DNA from: Streptomyces sp. TG1A-8
GTDB lineage: Bacteria; Actinomycetota; Actinomycetes; Streptomycetales; Streptomycetaceae
Direction: 5' to 3'
NCBI RefSeq assembly: GCF_030499535.1
Contig: NZ_JASTLB010000001.1
Location: forward strand, 1,426,001 to 1,490,000
DNA length: 64,000 bases
Within the stretch, counting starts at the first letter, position 1, and each line of letters starts with the position of its first letter. The notes under the pieces were generated by a model that worked only from the letters and a program-made list of their open reading frames with translations, did not search any database and was not told the origin of the DNA. Below, one piece after another: positions 27,211 through 38,432 of the stretch. A program made the position numbers and the translations under genes.

Positions 27211-27843
27211 ATGACGGACAACCAGGACGATCGGGGCCGCGCAGCGGGTGTCGCCGGGCTGCTGCTCGCCGCGGGCGGCGGACGGCGGCTCGGCGGGCGG
27301 CCCAAGGCACTGCTGGAGCACCGGGGCCGGCCGCTCGTGGAGCACGCGGCCGGGGTGCTGCGCGCGGCGGGCTGCGACCGGATCCACGTGGTCCTCGGCG
27401 CCCGCGCGGCCGACGTGCGGGCGCGGGCCGAACTGACCGGCTGCGCGCTCGTGGACAACCCGGACTGGGCCCGGGGCATGGGTTCCTCGCTGCGCGCGGG
27501 ACTCGGCTCGCTGGCCGGTACGGGTGCGCGGGCCGCACTGGTCTCGCTGGTCGACCAGCCGGGGATCGGGGCCGGGGCGGTGGCCCGGGTGCTCGGCGCG
27601 TTCGAGGACGAGGAGACGCTGGCGTCGGCCGCGTACGACGGTGTGCGCGGGCATCCCGTCCTTCTCGGCGCGGCCCACTGGCCGGGCGTCGCGGCGGCCG
27701 CCACCGGCGACCGGGGCGCCCGGTCCTACCTGGCGGAGCACGCGGCGGCGGTCCGCCTCGTGGAGTGCGCGGACGTGGCCGAGCCGTACGACATCGACAC
27801 CGAGGCCGACCTGGGCCGCCTCGAGGGAACGGGGCCGCGCTGA
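27211..27843 (+). CDS. MobA/MocA-like nucleotidyltransferase
   Basis: A 210-residue NTP transferase of the MobA-like family. It has AGLLLAAGGGRRLGGRPKALL at the nucleotide-binding loop, the aspartate in LVSLVDQPGIG, VRGHPVLLGAAHWPGV, and the closing DIDTEADLGRL. Such proteins add CMP or GMP to molybdopterin (MocA/MobA) or act on related cofactors. ATG is preceded by AGGAG. It lies between the allantoin regulator and malate synthase. A molybdenum cofactor role would fit purine breakdown, since xanthine dehydrogenase needs it, but no such enzyme is in the window. Confidence 0.82.
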   Translation: MTDNQDDRGRAAGVAGLLLAAGGGRRLGGRPKALLEHRGRPLVEHAAGVLRAAGCDRIHVVLGARAADVRARAELTGCALVDNPDWARGMGSSLRAGLGSLAGTGARAALVSLVDQPGIGAGAVARVLGAFEDEETLASAAYDGVRGHPVLLGAAHWPGVAAAATGDRGARSYLAEHAAAVRLVECADVAEPYDIDTEADLGRLEGTGPR

Positions 27844-27872
27844 GCACCGCCCCGCCCCTCCCGGCGAACCGC

Positions 27873-27908
27873 GGCACCGGCACCGGCACCGGCACCGGCA
27901 CCGGCACC
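27873..27908. repeat. (GGCACC)6 hexanucleotide microsatellite upstream of malate synthase
   Basis: Six perfect units plus a partial one lie between the MobA-like stop and malate synthase, in the promoter region of the latter. The same unit is repeated nine times in the SWIM gene 17 kb away. Confidence 0.93.
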
Positions 27909-28040
27909 GGCACGTCATTGAAGCTCCACGATGAGGAAACTACTATCCACCAACCAGAAGCACCGGTCCGCGCACCCGGCGCGGCCCGTCCTGCCCGTGC
28001 CCCGGGCATCCGGTGCCACCGCTGAAGGAAGTGACAGCTC

Positions 28041-29666
<1,626 letters not shown>

Positions 29667-29954
29667 GGCCCGGCCGGTCCGCGTGGTCCGGGGCCACGCC
29701 CGGGGCCACGCGGTCGCGTACGGCGCGCTCGACCGCCGCGGGCCCGGGGAGGCCCTGCTCGCGGCGGTGCCGCACCACCTCGTCGTCCGCGCGCACCGCG
29801 CGGACGACGCCGGTGCCGGGCTTGGGGGACGGCTCCGCCGGGGCCGCCCCGAAGGCGGCGGGCGGTTCCCGCGCCGGCCGGGCGGCGCGCGGCAGCCGGC
29901 GGTACCGCGTGCGGTACCCGGTCCGCACGCGCCGCGCGGGGGTGCCCCCGGACG

Positions 29955-30869
29955 TCATCCCGGGTGCACCGGCCGCTCCCGTGCGGCGGCCGGCTCGCCG
30001 TGCAGGTCCGGGACCCGCTTGAGCCAGTTCGGCCGGCCCTGCTGGGTCCTCGCCGCCCGCCGGGCCTCCTCGGCGGCGAGCTCGTCCCCGGTGGGGAAGT
30101 CCGTGGGCAGCCAGGCCGCGGAGGCCCGCACGCGCGCGTGGAGGTAGGCGACGTAGGCCGCGCGGAGGTCGTCGGGCGCGGCGAAGCCCGGTTCGCCGGT
30201 CAGCCAGGCGTCGGGCACCTCGGCGACGATCTCCCGCAGCAGGTCCGCCGTCACCCGGGGCGCCAGTTCGGCGTCCGCCGCCCGCACGTCGGGCGCGTAC
30301 CGGCCGAGCGCGTGGTGCCGGAAGTCGTACGCCTTCCCGGGCGCGGAGGTGTCCCAGCGGTGGTGGAAGACCAGCGCCGCGCCGTGGTCGATCAGCCACA
30401 GATGGGCGGGGACGGTCCCGGACGTCGGCCAGATCATCAGGTTGGAGCTGTGCACGGTGCGGTCGACGTTGGCCGTGAGCGCGTCCAGCCAGACGATCCG
30501 GCCGGCCTCCAGCGGGTCGACGCGGAACGTCTCGGCGGCCTCGGGCGTGAAGTCCCGCGCGCCCGGCAGGAGGTCCATGCCGAGGTTGCGGCCCGCGCTG
30601 GCGCCGTGCAGCTCGCGCACCTCCTGGTGCGGCTCGTCCGCGGCGACGGCCGGGTCGAAGTGGACGAGGACCAGCTCGGGGAAGCGCAGGCCGAGCGCAC
30701 GGGCGAGTTCGCCGACGATCACCTCGGCGACCAGCGCCTTGGTGCCCTGCGCGGAGCCGGTGAACTTCACGACGTAGGTGCCGAGGTCGTCGGCCTCGAC
30801 CACCGCGGGCACGGAGCCGCCGGAGTGCAGGGGTGCGACGTAGCGGGTCGCGGTGACCTCTCTCAGCAT
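29955..30869 (-). CDS. HipA-like kinase-domain protein
   Basis: A 304-residue protein of the stand-alone HipA-like family found in actinomycetes: GTYVVKFTGSAQGTKALVAE at the nucleotide-binding end, GLRFPELVLVHFDP, IVWLDALTANVDRTVHSSNL in the catalytic-loop position, and LWLIDHGAALVFHHRW, which carries the metal-binding aspartate. Companion DUF3037 genes often accompany these, but none is seen here and no HipB antitoxin is present. So it is probably not a toxin. The ATG at 30869 was chosen over one 45 bases upstream because the family begins near the first beta strand. Function is unknown beyond likely phosphotransfer. Confidence 0.72.
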   Translation of the reverse strand: MLREVTATRYVAPLHSGGSVPAVVEADDLGTYVVKFTGSAQGTKALVAEVIVGELARALGLRFPELVLVHFDPAVAADEPHQEVRELHGASAGRNLGMDLLPGARDFTPEAAETFRVDPLEAGRIVWLDALTANVDRTVHSSNLMIWPTSGTVPAHLWLIDHGAALVFHHRWDTSAPGKAYDFRHHALGRYAPDVRAADAELAPRVTADLLREIVAEVPDAWLTGEPGFAAPDDLRAAYVAYLHARVRASAAWLPTDFPTGDELAAEEARRAARTQQGRPNWLKRVPDLHGEPAAARERPVHPG

Positions 30870-31490
30870 TTCTGAAGGCCACCTTCCGTCGTCACCTTGC
30901 AAGCGATGGCCCATCCCGGAGACATACGACAGTGGAACCGGGCGTCATCGGCCCCGGGGAGAATCCGGGGGGTCCCGGCCGGCATGCGGATCCTCCCGTC
31001 TCCCCAGCAGTCCGTCGACGGCCGTCCGCCCCTTGCTCCCGGCCTCCGGCACGAAGTGAACATAGTAACCGAGGGTGACCGCCGGGAGGAGGCCCCGAGC
31101 CACCGCGCCGACGTCACCGCGCCCCCGGACTCCGGCATCACCGATGCACGGGCAGGCCCGCAGCACGTGGAACCGCCCCGGGGCAGGGGTGTGCCGCCGC
31201 GTCGCGTCCGGGCAGCGGTACCGGGACCGGTACCCCTCCAAGGCACGAACAGCGGCAACCGGGACGCGGCGGCGTCGCCGGAACATGGTCCGGTGCGTCC
31301 GCAGCCCCGACTCACGCATTCGGTGTGGAGTCGGCCCGGGATGTGCTCGCTGCCGCGATCATCGCGTGCAGCGCGCCCCGGCTCCAGCCCGGCCCGGCCA
31401 CGGGCTCTCCCGGGGGCGTCCACGACGAGTTCGGCGCGGTGGTGGTCGGCCGTGGCACGGCGGGACCGGGCGGGCCGCCTCCCCGGTGGC
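30870..31490. other. 620-bp gap without a supported gene
   Basis: Open frames in both directions are arginine-rich with no recognisable motif. The gap lies between the HipA-like gene promoter and the end of the P450 gene. Nothing beyond presumed promoter sequence was seen. Confidence 0.45.
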
Positions 31491-34400
31491 TCAGCCGACC
31501 GCGTACACGTCCTCCACGTACCGCCCGTCCGCCACGAGGGCGTCGAGCCACTGCTCGGCCGCCGCGTCGTCGGCGCCGGGAGTGCGTTCCCGGTACAGGG
31601 TACGGAAGGCGTCGCGTACGCCGGGCGCCATCCGGGCACCGTCCCCGCAGACGTACACCCGGGCGCCCCCGGTCAGCAGTGCCCAGACCTCGTCGGCCTC
31701 GGCGGCGATGCGATGCTGCACGAAGACGGCCCCGTTCTCCGGCGCGGCGCTGAAGGCGGGGCGCAGCGAGACGGCGCCGGCGGCCTCGGCGGCGCGCAGT
31801 TCCCCGGCGTGCAGGAAATCGGCGTCGGGGGCGTCGCAGCCGAAGTAAAGCAGCGCCGGAGGGAGTTGGGCGCCGACGCGGCGGGCTGCCACGCGGTCGG
31901 CGACGGCGCCGCGGAACGGGGCGAGTCCCGTGCCCGCGGCGACCAGCACGGCCGGCGCCGAGCCGTCGACCCGGAACGCCTCACGGCAGGGCTGGACGCG
32001 GGCGTACACGGTGTCGCCGGGGCGCAGGGAGGCGAGATGGCCGGAGCCCGTGCCGCGGTAACGACCCCTGCCCGAACGTGCGGGGGCGTCGAGCACCGAG
32101 ACCATGAGGTCCGCGTGGCGTGCGTCGCCCGCCGGTGCGGAGGAGATCGAGTAGTGGCGGAGGCGCAACGGGGTCAGCAGGTCGAGCAGGAGCGGCCAGT
32201 CGAGGGCGCCGCACAGGGCGGGGTGATCCTCGGCGAGCTCCAGCAGGGTGCGCGGGTCGTCGCCGGGCAGGGCGGCGCGCTCGGGCGGGCAGGGGTTGGC
32301 GGCGGCGAGGAGGGCCCGCTGCGCGGCCGTCGGCCGCTGCTGCAACTCGACGTGGTGGGTCAGGAACTGCCGTACCGTGAGCGGGCGGTCCGGGGCGAGG
32401 CCGTCGCGGCGTGGGCGGATGGCCCGGATGTCCAGGACGGTGCCGGCGTCGAGGCCGAACGCGGCGACGGCGCGGTCCACCAGGTCCGGGGCGTTGGCGG
32501 GGAGCACGGTCAGATGGTCGGCGGTGCGGTAGGTGACGCCCTCGGGCAGGGCGATGCGCAGGAACCGCTTGGTGCGGGGATGGCCGGGTGCGGTGAGGTC
32601 GTGGGCCTCGGTGACCGTCATCGGGACCAGGCCGTGCCGCTCGGCGAGGGCGTCGAGCGGGCCGCCGGTCAGGATGCGGACCTCGTAGGCGGGGGCGGGT
32701 TCCTCCGGTGTGCCGGGTCCGGCGTCCGGGTCGCCGTACTCACGGAGCAGCGCGGTGCGCAGTCGGTCCGTGAACTCCCGTACGGTGCCGATGAGATCGC
32801 CGGAGGCGTCGGCGGCAGCGCGGTCGGTCAGCCGGGTGGCGCCCAGTTCGGCGAGGCGGGCGTCGACGCGGGTGGGCACCTGCTGGTAGGTGGCGGCCCA
32901 GGTGCGGTCGCCGACGCCGAGGACAGCGTAGGTCACGCCGGTCAGGTCGGGGGCGCCGTCGAGCCACGCGGTGAAGGCACCGGCGTCGTCGGTGGGGCGG
33001 CCGTTGTACGAGGCGGCGGTGATGACGACGGGCCGGTCCGTGGGCAGTCCGGCGGCGTACGCGTCCAGGGCGGCGACCTCGGTGGCGCAGCCGACGGCGA
33101 CGGCCTCGTCGGCGAGCTGGGCGGCGAAGTCCCGGCAGGTGCCGTAGTTGCTGCCGTGCAGGAAGAGGGCGCGGGTGCCGGGGCGGACCCGGGCCGGGAG
33201 GCTCCGTGGAGCGGGGCGGTCGGCGGCGGGTGCGGTGCCGCTGCCGGGCAGCGGGGCGTGCACGCGGTCGGCGGGGGTGCGCGGGGTGAGCGTGAGGGTG
33301 AAGCCCTCGGGCTTGAGGGTGAGGGTCTCCTTCACGGTGAGCCGGTAACCGGCGTGGTCGTGCAGCCGGTAGCGGTGGACCAGCATCGCGAGCAGCATGG
33401 TCGCCTCGTGCAGCGCGAACTGCCGTCCGATGCACGCGCGTTCACCGGTACCGAACGGCTTGAAGGCGTGCACCGGGCGGGCCGCCTCGGCCTCGGGGGC
33501 GAACCGCTCGGGGTCGAACAGCTCCGGGTTGTCCCCCCAGACGGGCTGGCGGTGCAGCATCGGGGTGAGCACGGTGACGGCCTGTCCTGCGCGCAGCGGG
33601 ATCCGGCCGCCCAGCAGGGTGTCCTCGCGGGCGTGCCGGCTGAAGGCGGCGGCCGTCGGCCACAGCCGGAGCGTCTCGTTGAGCACCTGGCGGGTGTGGG
33701 AGAGCCGGCCGACGTCGTCGTACGTCGGTTCCGGGTCCGGCGTGTCCCCCCACAGGGCGTCGGTCTCGCGCTGCACGAGCCGCAGGACGGCCGGGTGCTT
33801 GGCGAGGTGGTACAGGGCGAAGGACATGGCGCCGGAGGTGGTCTCGTGACCGGCGATGAGGAACGTGATGACCTGGTTGCGGATGTTGGCCGCGTCCAGG
33901 GGGGTGCCGTCGACGGGGTGCGGGGCGCTGAGCATCAGCCCCAGCAGGTCCTCGGCGCCGCCCTGGTCGGTGCCGACGCGGGCGGCGACCACGTCGTCGA
34001 CGACGCCCGCCAGGTGGTCGGCGTCCCGCCGGAAGGCCGCGTCGGCCGCCGCGTGGTCCTCGCCGGGCGTGCGGGCGAGCCGGGTCATGCTCCACTCCAG
34101 GCAACGGGTCATCGACTGCACGAAGGGGTGGGGTTCGAGCCGTTCGAAGGAACCGAAGTCGTAGTCGAACCCGGCGAGCCCGATGGTGTCGAGGGTCATC
34201 CGGGTCATGTCCTCGGGGACGTCGACGGGCTGTCCGGTGTGTGCCGCCCGGTCCCAGGAGTCGATGAGCCGGCGGGCCACCTTCAGCATCACGGGATGGT
34301 AGGTGCGCATCGAACCGAGCGCGAAGGCGGGCATCAGGATGTCGTGCGCCTTGGTCCAGTTGGGTTCGTCGTCGTACGCCGTGAACAGGCCGTCGGCGGC

Positions 34401-34661
34401 GAACTCCCGCACGTTCTCCAACGCGGGCCCGATGTGCTTGGCGAACCGCTCCTCGTCGGCCAGGTCGGCGACCAGGTCCGCGTCGGCGACGAACATCGTG
34501 TCCCGGCCGTGCAGCCGGCGCACCAGCACCGGCCCGTGGGCCCGCATCAGCTCCATCACCTGCTGGATGGGGGCGCGGCCGGGACCGGTGGCGGTGATGT
34601 CGACGACGGGGACGCCGGACGGGGCACCGGCCGGCTCGGGGTGCGGTGCGGTGGGGGGCAT
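31491..34661 (-). CDS. Self-sufficient CYP102-type P450 / NADPH-reductase fusion
   Basis: A 1056-residue fusion in the order of P450 BM3 (about 1049 residues). The haem domain occupies residues 1-470: oxygen-activation AGHETT at 270-275, ExxR as ETLR at 329-332, and haem loop FGTGERACIG with Cys410. A flavodoxin domain starts at ALFLHGSNYGTCRDFA, near residue 500. The reductase FAD region has LRHYSISSAP and the NADPH part has VAAGTGLAPFRG and VYVCGDGARMAPGV. By family, it hydroxylates medium- or long-chain fatty acids at subterminal positions with NADPH and O2, needing no separate redox partner. It is divergent from a PAS-LuxR regulator across a palindrome. Start ATG is followed by a proline-rich leader. 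Confidence 0.95.
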   Translation of the reverse strand: MPPTAPHPEPAGAPSGVPVVDITATGPGRAPIQQVMELMRAHGPVLVRRLHGRDTMFVADADLVADLADEERFAKHIGPALENVREFAADGLFTAYDDEPNWTKAHDILMPAFALGSMRTYHPVMLKVARRLIDSWDRAAHTGQPVDVPEDMTRMTLDTIGLAGFDYDFGSFERLEPHPFVQSMTRCLEWSMTRLARTPGEDHAAADAAFRRDADHLAGVVDDVVAARVGTDQGGAEDLLGLMLSAPHPVDGTPLDAANIRNQVITFLIAGHETTSGAMSFALYHLAKHPAVLRLVQRETDALWGDTPDPEPTYDDVGRLSHTRQVLNETLRLWPTAAAFSRHAREDTLLGGRIPLRAGQAVTVLTPMLHRQPVWGDNPELFDPERFAPEAEAARPVHAFKPFGTGERACIGRQFALHEATMLLAMLVHRYRLHDHAGYRLTVKETLTLKPEGFTLTLTPRTPADRVHAPLPGSGTAPAADRPAPRSLPARVRPGTRALFLHGSNYGTCRDFAAQLADEAVAVGCATEVAALDAYAAGLPTDRPVVITAASYNGRPTDDAGAFTAWLDGAPDLTGVTYAVLGVGDRTWAATYQQVPTRVDARLAELGATRLTDRAAADASGDLIGTVREFTDRLRTALLREYGDPDAGPGTPEEPAPAYEVRILTGGPLDALAERHGLVPMTVTEAHDLTAPGHPRTKRFLRIALPEGVTYRTADHLTVLPANAPDLVDRAVAAFGLDAGTVLDIRAIRPRRDGLAPDRPLTVRQFLTHHVELQQRPTAAQRALLAAANPCPPERAALPGDDPRTLLELAEDHPALCGALDWPLLLDLLTPLRLRHYSISSAPAGDARHADLMVSVLDAPARSGRGRYRGTGSGHLASLRPGDTVYARVQPCREAFRVDGSAPAVLVAAGTGLAPFRGAVADRVAARRVGAQLPPALLYFGCDAPDADFLHAGELRAAEAAGAVSLRPAFSAAPENGAVFVQHRIAAEADEVWALLTGGARVYVCGDGARMAPGVRDAFRTLYRERTPGADDAAAEQWLDALVADGRYVEDVYAVG

Positions 34662-34739
34662 GGTGCGGCAACTTCCTCTCGCGGAAGCGGACGTGACGCT
34701 TCCAGGGTGGTCGACCCGCGAGCTGCGCCGGCGCCGCGG

Positions 34740-34759
34740 CACTACACGATCGTGCAGTG
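34740..34759. promoter_or_regulatory. 20-bp near-perfect palindrome upstream of the P450 gene
   Basis: CACTACACGATCGTGCAGTG matches its own reverse complement at 18 of 20 positions, with a perfect CACGATCGTG core. It lies 79 bp upstream of the P450 start and 150 bp before the divergent LuxR-type regulator. It is a good operator candidate for a dimeric regulator; which one is unknown. Confidence 0.5.
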
Positions 34760-34911
34760 GAAAGCGGGCGGCGGGGCTTGCGCAGGGCGGTGACCGGATC
34801 CGGGCCGCCGCCGGCGCACAACCGTGCAGGGCACCGGCGCCCGCTCCGCCGAGTTGCCATTGACCTGCTCCGTCCTCTTGGATGGCGACCGGCCGGCGGA
34901 CCGGGGGCGGG

Positions 34912-35559
34912 ATGGAAGCGGAACGGACGGACGCGGTGGTGTGGCGCAACCGCGCGTTGACCCTGTTCGACCGGGTGTCGGTACCGGTGGCGGTGTGCGA
35001 CGTGTACGGGCGCGTGGTGCTGGCCAACCCGGCGATGGCCGCGGAGTGCGGTACGACGCCGGGCCGGCTGCGCGGCCGGGAGATGCTGGAGCTGTTCCGG
35101 CCGCAGGAGGCCGATCAGGTGGAGCGGATCGCCGAGGCGCTGCGGCTGCGGCACCGCTCCCGCTACCAGGTGTCGGTGTGCTGGCGGGCGCCCGGCGGGG
35201 CCGAGCGGTACGGGGAACTGACCGCGGACCCGGTGAGCGACAGCGTGGAGGAGACACCGGCGCTGCTGGTGATGCTGCGCGTGCGGGGCGAGTGTCCCGC
35301 ACCGCGGCCGGAGGCCGGACCGGTGCGGGTCAGCGCGGTGGAGGGGCGGGTGCTGGCCCTGCTGGCCGGGGGTGCCACCACCGCCCGTGCCGCCCGGGAA
35401 CTCGGCCTCAGCCGGGACGGCGTGACCTACCACCTGCGCCGGCTGTCGGCGCGGTGGGGCGCGGCCGGCCGCACGGAACTGGTCGCCCGCGCCTACGCGT
35501 GCGGGGTACTCGTCCCCGGGGTGTGGCCGCCGGAGGCGCGAGCGGCGGAGGCGGAGTAG
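34912..35559 (+). CDS. PAS-LuxR transcriptional regulator
   Basis: A 215-residue regulator with an N-terminal PAS domain (LTLFDRVSVPVAVCDVYGRV, VLANPAMAAECGTTPGRLRG, EMLELFRP) and a C-terminal LuxR-like helix-turn-helix (VLALLAGGATTARAARELGL, SRDGVTYHLRRLSARWG, RTELVARAYACGVL). This architecture is known from PimM-type activators. It is divergent from the P450 fusion, and a palindrome lies between them, so it likely controls the P450 in response to a PAS ligand such as haem or a hydrophobic metabolite. The ATG at 34912 is preceded by GGGGGCGGG. An upstream ATG would give ten more residues without a ribosome site. Confidence 0.85.
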   Translation: MEAERTDAVVWRNRALTLFDRVSVPVAVCDVYGRVVLANPAMAAECGTTPGRLRGREMLELFRPQEADQVERIAEALRLRHRSRYQVSVCWRAPGGAERYGELTADPVSDSVEETPALLVMLRVRGECPAPRPEAGPVRVSAVEGRVLALLAGGATTARAARELGLSRDGVTYHLRRLSARWGAAGRTELVARAYACGVLVPGVWPPEARAAEAE

Positions 35560-35629
35560 CCGACGGGTACGGCGGTTCCCACCGGAGGTCCACCGGTCCG
35601 CCCTTCCTCCGGCTTCCCGGGACGCACGA

Positions 35630-35870
35630 TCAGCCGGCCGTTCGTACCGGGGGCAGCGCCGGACGGCTCCGCCGGCGACCGAAGGCGCGTCGTCGAACCG
35701 GTGCGGGACCACCTCGTGCGGGCGGCCCCGGGCGCCGCCCCGGACCCGTCACGAACCGGCGGTGGACAGTCGGCTCCGGTGTCCCGGGGCGCGGCGGCAG
35801 CACCCGCCGGGCGCGGCCGCCGACCAGCACGCAGGTGATCGCGGCGAACAGCGCCTCACCAGGCGTGCCC
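35630..35870 (-). pseudogene. IS5-type transposase remnant
   Basis: On the minus strand, EGTPGEALFAAITCVLVGGR, then a mutated copy of the usual CAWRALPP, then EPTVHRRF are recognisable as the N-terminal zone of an IS5-family transposase. The continuation is frameshifted (a LHEVVPHRFDD-like piece lies in the next frame) and no catalytic residues survive. It is a dead fragment of about 80 codons. Confidence 0.5.
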
Positions 35871-36142
35871 TCGGACACTGCCACCTTGCCGGGTCGTGGT
35901 GTTCGACGGCGGGGCGGGGTGGGATGGCGTTCGGTTCCGGACCGGGCTCGGGCCGCGGCGGTGCGGCCGGCGACCGCGGTGATCCGCCCCCGGGTGGCGG
36001 AGCGGCCGTCTCCGCTCGGCAGTCGTGTGCGGGGCGTCGTCAACTTGGGTGACACGGCGAACACGGTCCGGGGGAAGGACCGGCACGAGGAGTGCGGGAC
36101 GCCGGTGCCGGAGGTGGGCGGGGAGCCTTCCCTCGCGGTGTC

Positions 36143-36727
36143 TCAGCCCGTTGCCAGCAGTATGCCGACGCCGTGGGCGAGAGTGGCCCCGGCGGTCTTC
36201 GCGTCACCCAGGTACCCGGCGACCATGGCGCCGTCCCGCAGGGCCACGAGCGTGTCTGCGGCCTTTGCCGGGTCGGCCACCGCGAGCTCCCGGCAGGCGT
36301 CCTGCAGCACGTCGCGGAACCAGGCCCTGTGGCGCAGTACGGCTTGGTGCACACCGCTGTGCGGGTCCGGGTACTCGGCCGCGGCGTTGATGAAGGGGCA
36401 ACCCCGGAAGCCGGCGGAGCACAGCTCCTGCCCGATGCCTGCGGCGACCGTGCGCAGGAAGTCCGCAGGAGAGCCGATTTCGGCGCGCACCGCTTCGACC
36501 CGGTCGCGGATCTGCTGGTCGGTCGCGGTCAGGTACGCCTGAACCAGGTCGTCCTTGCCCTGGAAGTGCCGGTAGAAGGTGCCCCGCGCGATCTCCGCCT
36601 CGTCCATGACCCGGTCCACGCCCACCGCCCGGATCCCTTCGGTGTAGAACAGCCGGGAGGCCGTGTTCAGCAGCCGCGTCCGAGCCGCGGACGGGCGTCT
36701 CACCGGGCGGGTCCGGGTCGTTGTCAT
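36143..36727 (-). CDS. TetR-family repressor
   Basis: A 194-residue TetR protein. The helix-turn-helix region is TRLLNTASRLFYTEGIRAVG, VDRVMDEAEIARGTFYRHF, QGKDDLVQAYL. The C-terminal part includes GFRGCPFINAAAEYPDP, typical of the subgroup with a TetR_C domain seen beside hydrolases and quinone reductases. An AACAG-N11-CTGTT palindrome lies directly before the ATG, implying self-repression. The same inner AGAAC(G/C)TTCT core recurs before the alpha/beta hydrolase gene at 38093 and before a decayed hydrolase at 38433. It therefore probably represses all three units. Confidence 0.9.
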   Translation of the reverse strand: MTTTRTRPVRRPSAARTRLLNTASRLFYTEGIRAVGVDRVMDEAEIARGTFYRHFQGKDDLVQAYLTATDQQIRDRVEAVRAEIGSPADFLRTVAAGIGQELCSAGFRGCPFINAAAEYPDPHSGVHQAVLRHRAWFRDVLQDACRELAVADPAKAADTLVALRDGAMVAGYLGDAKTAGATLAHGVGILLATG

Positions 36728-36730
36728 GAA

Positions 36731-36751
36731 AACAGTATAGAACCTTCTGTT
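36731..36751. promoter_or_regulatory. TetR operator copy 1 (autoregulatory)
   Basis: An inverted repeat with outer arms AACAG/CTGTT and inner core AGAACCTTCT (36739-36748), four bases upstream of the TetR start codon. It shares the AGAAC(G/C)TTCT core with the two operators near 38.1 and 38.4 kb. Confidence 0.6.
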
Positions 36752-37271
36752 TACCTGCCGCTGGTGCGCGGACCACCCGCATTCCGGCGCACCCGTCGGC
36801 ACCGACACAGGAGGGTGCACACACCGGCCGGTGCGACGGTGTTTCCGTCGCCCTCCGTTTCCGACGGGCCTGCACGACAACAGCGTCCGCACGCCATCCG
36901 TGGGCGCCTCCACGGGGCCGGAGGGCTTCCTTGCCCCACGGGCCACCGGTGGCCGCCAGAGCCAGTGCCTGGACGTCGATGGCGCGCTCCTGCTCGGGGT
37001 CCGGCAGGGAGGACCGTGGTGATCGGAGGGGGCGCCTCGACGCCCGACGGCCTTCGACGCCTGCCCGGCTCGATCACGGTACGGTCGACGGCGGCTGTGC
37101 GCACGAGGGCTCGGGCTACTGGGTCCCGGCGGCGCCTCGGTTTGCCCCGGCGGTCCGTCCGACGGGGCGGACGACCGCCCGAGGGCCGTTGGGATGCGCG
37201 GTGCGGGGGGAGCCGCCCGCCCCTGTGGTGCCGACACGCGCGTGGGCGGGCCGTGAAGTGCGGGGAGGGGG
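36752..37271. other. 520-bp gap without a recognisable gene
   Basis: Lies between the TetR gene start and the hydrolase stop codon. No frame on either strand gives a protein-family resemblance. It may hold decayed DNA; I see no structure beyond the operator at its left end. Confidence 0.4.
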
Positions 37272-38093
37272 TCAGGGGCGTCCGCCGGACTGGTGCGCGA
37301 CCCAGGCGAGGACGTAGTCGGCCACCTCCTCCCAGCCCTCCTGGCCGACGGTGAAGTGCGAACGTCCCGGGAACTCCCGGTAGTCGGTGATCGCGGGTGA
37401 CGTGCGGTAAAGGCGCCAGTTGGCCTTGTTGACCCTCGTCGGCACGACGTGGTCCGCTCCGCCCGCGACGAGCAGGAGAGGTGCGCGTCGCGGGTTGCGG
37501 AAGTCGACCCTGGTGGCCGCCCGCGGGGAGAAGTTGGCGAATGCCCCCTGGAAGAGCACGCGGGCCGACCCCGGCACCTGGTAGCGCTCGTACACCGCTG
37601 CGGATTCGCTCTCGCCGAGCGTGTTGGTGAAGGCGTAATGGAACTGGCGGGGGGTCAGGGCGACGGCCTTGCTCCGGTTCGCGGGATTGTCGAGCACCGG
37701 CCAGGACGACCTGAGTGTGGACCACGGGAGGGGCAGCACACCCTTGACCGGAGCCGAGTCGATGGCTACGCCGGCGCTGCCGAGGCCCCGGTCCAGCAGC
37801 ACCTGGGTGATCGCGCCGCCGAACGAGTGCCCGATGATCACGGGAGCCGCGTCGAGGTTGCGGACGATCTCTTCGAAGTGACCGATCACTTCTTCCAGGC
37901 CCACTCCCGCCACCCGGGAGGGATCGCGCCGGATGTCGGCCACCGTGCCTTCCAGACCGGGCCATGCGGGAGCGAGTACCCCGTACCCCCGTTCCTGGAA
38001 GTACCGGGTCCACCCCTCCCAGCTGAGGGGAGTCATCCACAGACCGTGGATGAAGACGACGGTGCCGGCGGGGCGTTCGGATGCTGCGGGCAT
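37272..38093 (-). CDS. Alpha/beta hydrolase
   Basis: A 273-residue cytoplasmic alpha/beta hydrolase. The oxyanion region is VVFIHGLWMTPLSWEGW; the nucleophile elbow is VIIGHSFGGAI, with Ser in G-H-S-F-G; the acid is in LLLVAGGADHVVP; the histidine is in FPGRSHFTVGQEGWEEVADY. It has the C-C hydrolase/haloperoxidase-like fold with a lid segment containing a FHYAFTNTLGESESAAVYER stretch. No signal peptide is present, unlike the hydrolase at 38949. Its promoter carries a clean TetR operator at 38113-38132, so it is the main candidate target of the TetR gene. The substrate is unknown. Confidence 0.9.
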   Translation of the reverse strand: MPAASERPAGTVVFIHGLWMTPLSWEGWTRYFQERGYGVLAPAWPGLEGTVADIRRDPSRVAGVGLEEVIGHFEEIVRNLDAAPVIIGHSFGGAITQVLLDRGLGSAGVAIDSAPVKGVLPLPWSTLRSSWPVLDNPANRSKAVALTPRQFHYAFTNTLGESESAAVYERYQVPGSARVLFQGAFANFSPRAATRVDFRNPRRAPLLLVAGGADHVVPTRVNKANWRLYRTSPAITDYREFPGRSHFTVGQEGWEEVADYVLAWVAHQSGGRP

Positions 38094-38112
38094 GAGGAGC
38101 CTCTGATTTCTG

Positions 38113-38132
38113 GATAGAACGTTCTTTCTATC
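38113..38132. promoter_or_regulatory. TetR operator copy 2, GATAGAA-N6-TTCTATC
   Basis: A perfect 7-bp inverted repeat with 6-bp spacer, containing the AGAACGTTCT core, 20 bp upstream of the alpha/beta hydrolase start codon. Confidence 0.7.
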
Positions 38133-38432
38133 GGAAAACTAGCACCCCGCGCACGGAGGCACAACGCCAAGCGCGGAGGGGCGGCCCGCGGCGGCCGTTC
38201 GCGAGCTGCGGCGCGGCGGCGTTCGGCGAACGTCGGCACCTCCGGCACACCACCCACCCGCAGCACCCGGCATCGGAGGTTTCCCCGGCCGGCCCGGACG
38301 GGGCCCACCCCCGCGCCGCCGGCAAACGCACCCCCGCGGCCGGACATGGACCAGTGCCCGTCCGGCCGCCGACGAAAGGCCCCCCGGCGGACCGGTTGCC
38401 CCACCGACCGGCCTCTGCTACGGTCATCAGTA

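Noticed and set aside
30897..34793. A 1298-codon plus-strand frame over the P450 fusion
   Set aside because: Antisense to a P450-reductase gene with all motifs intact.
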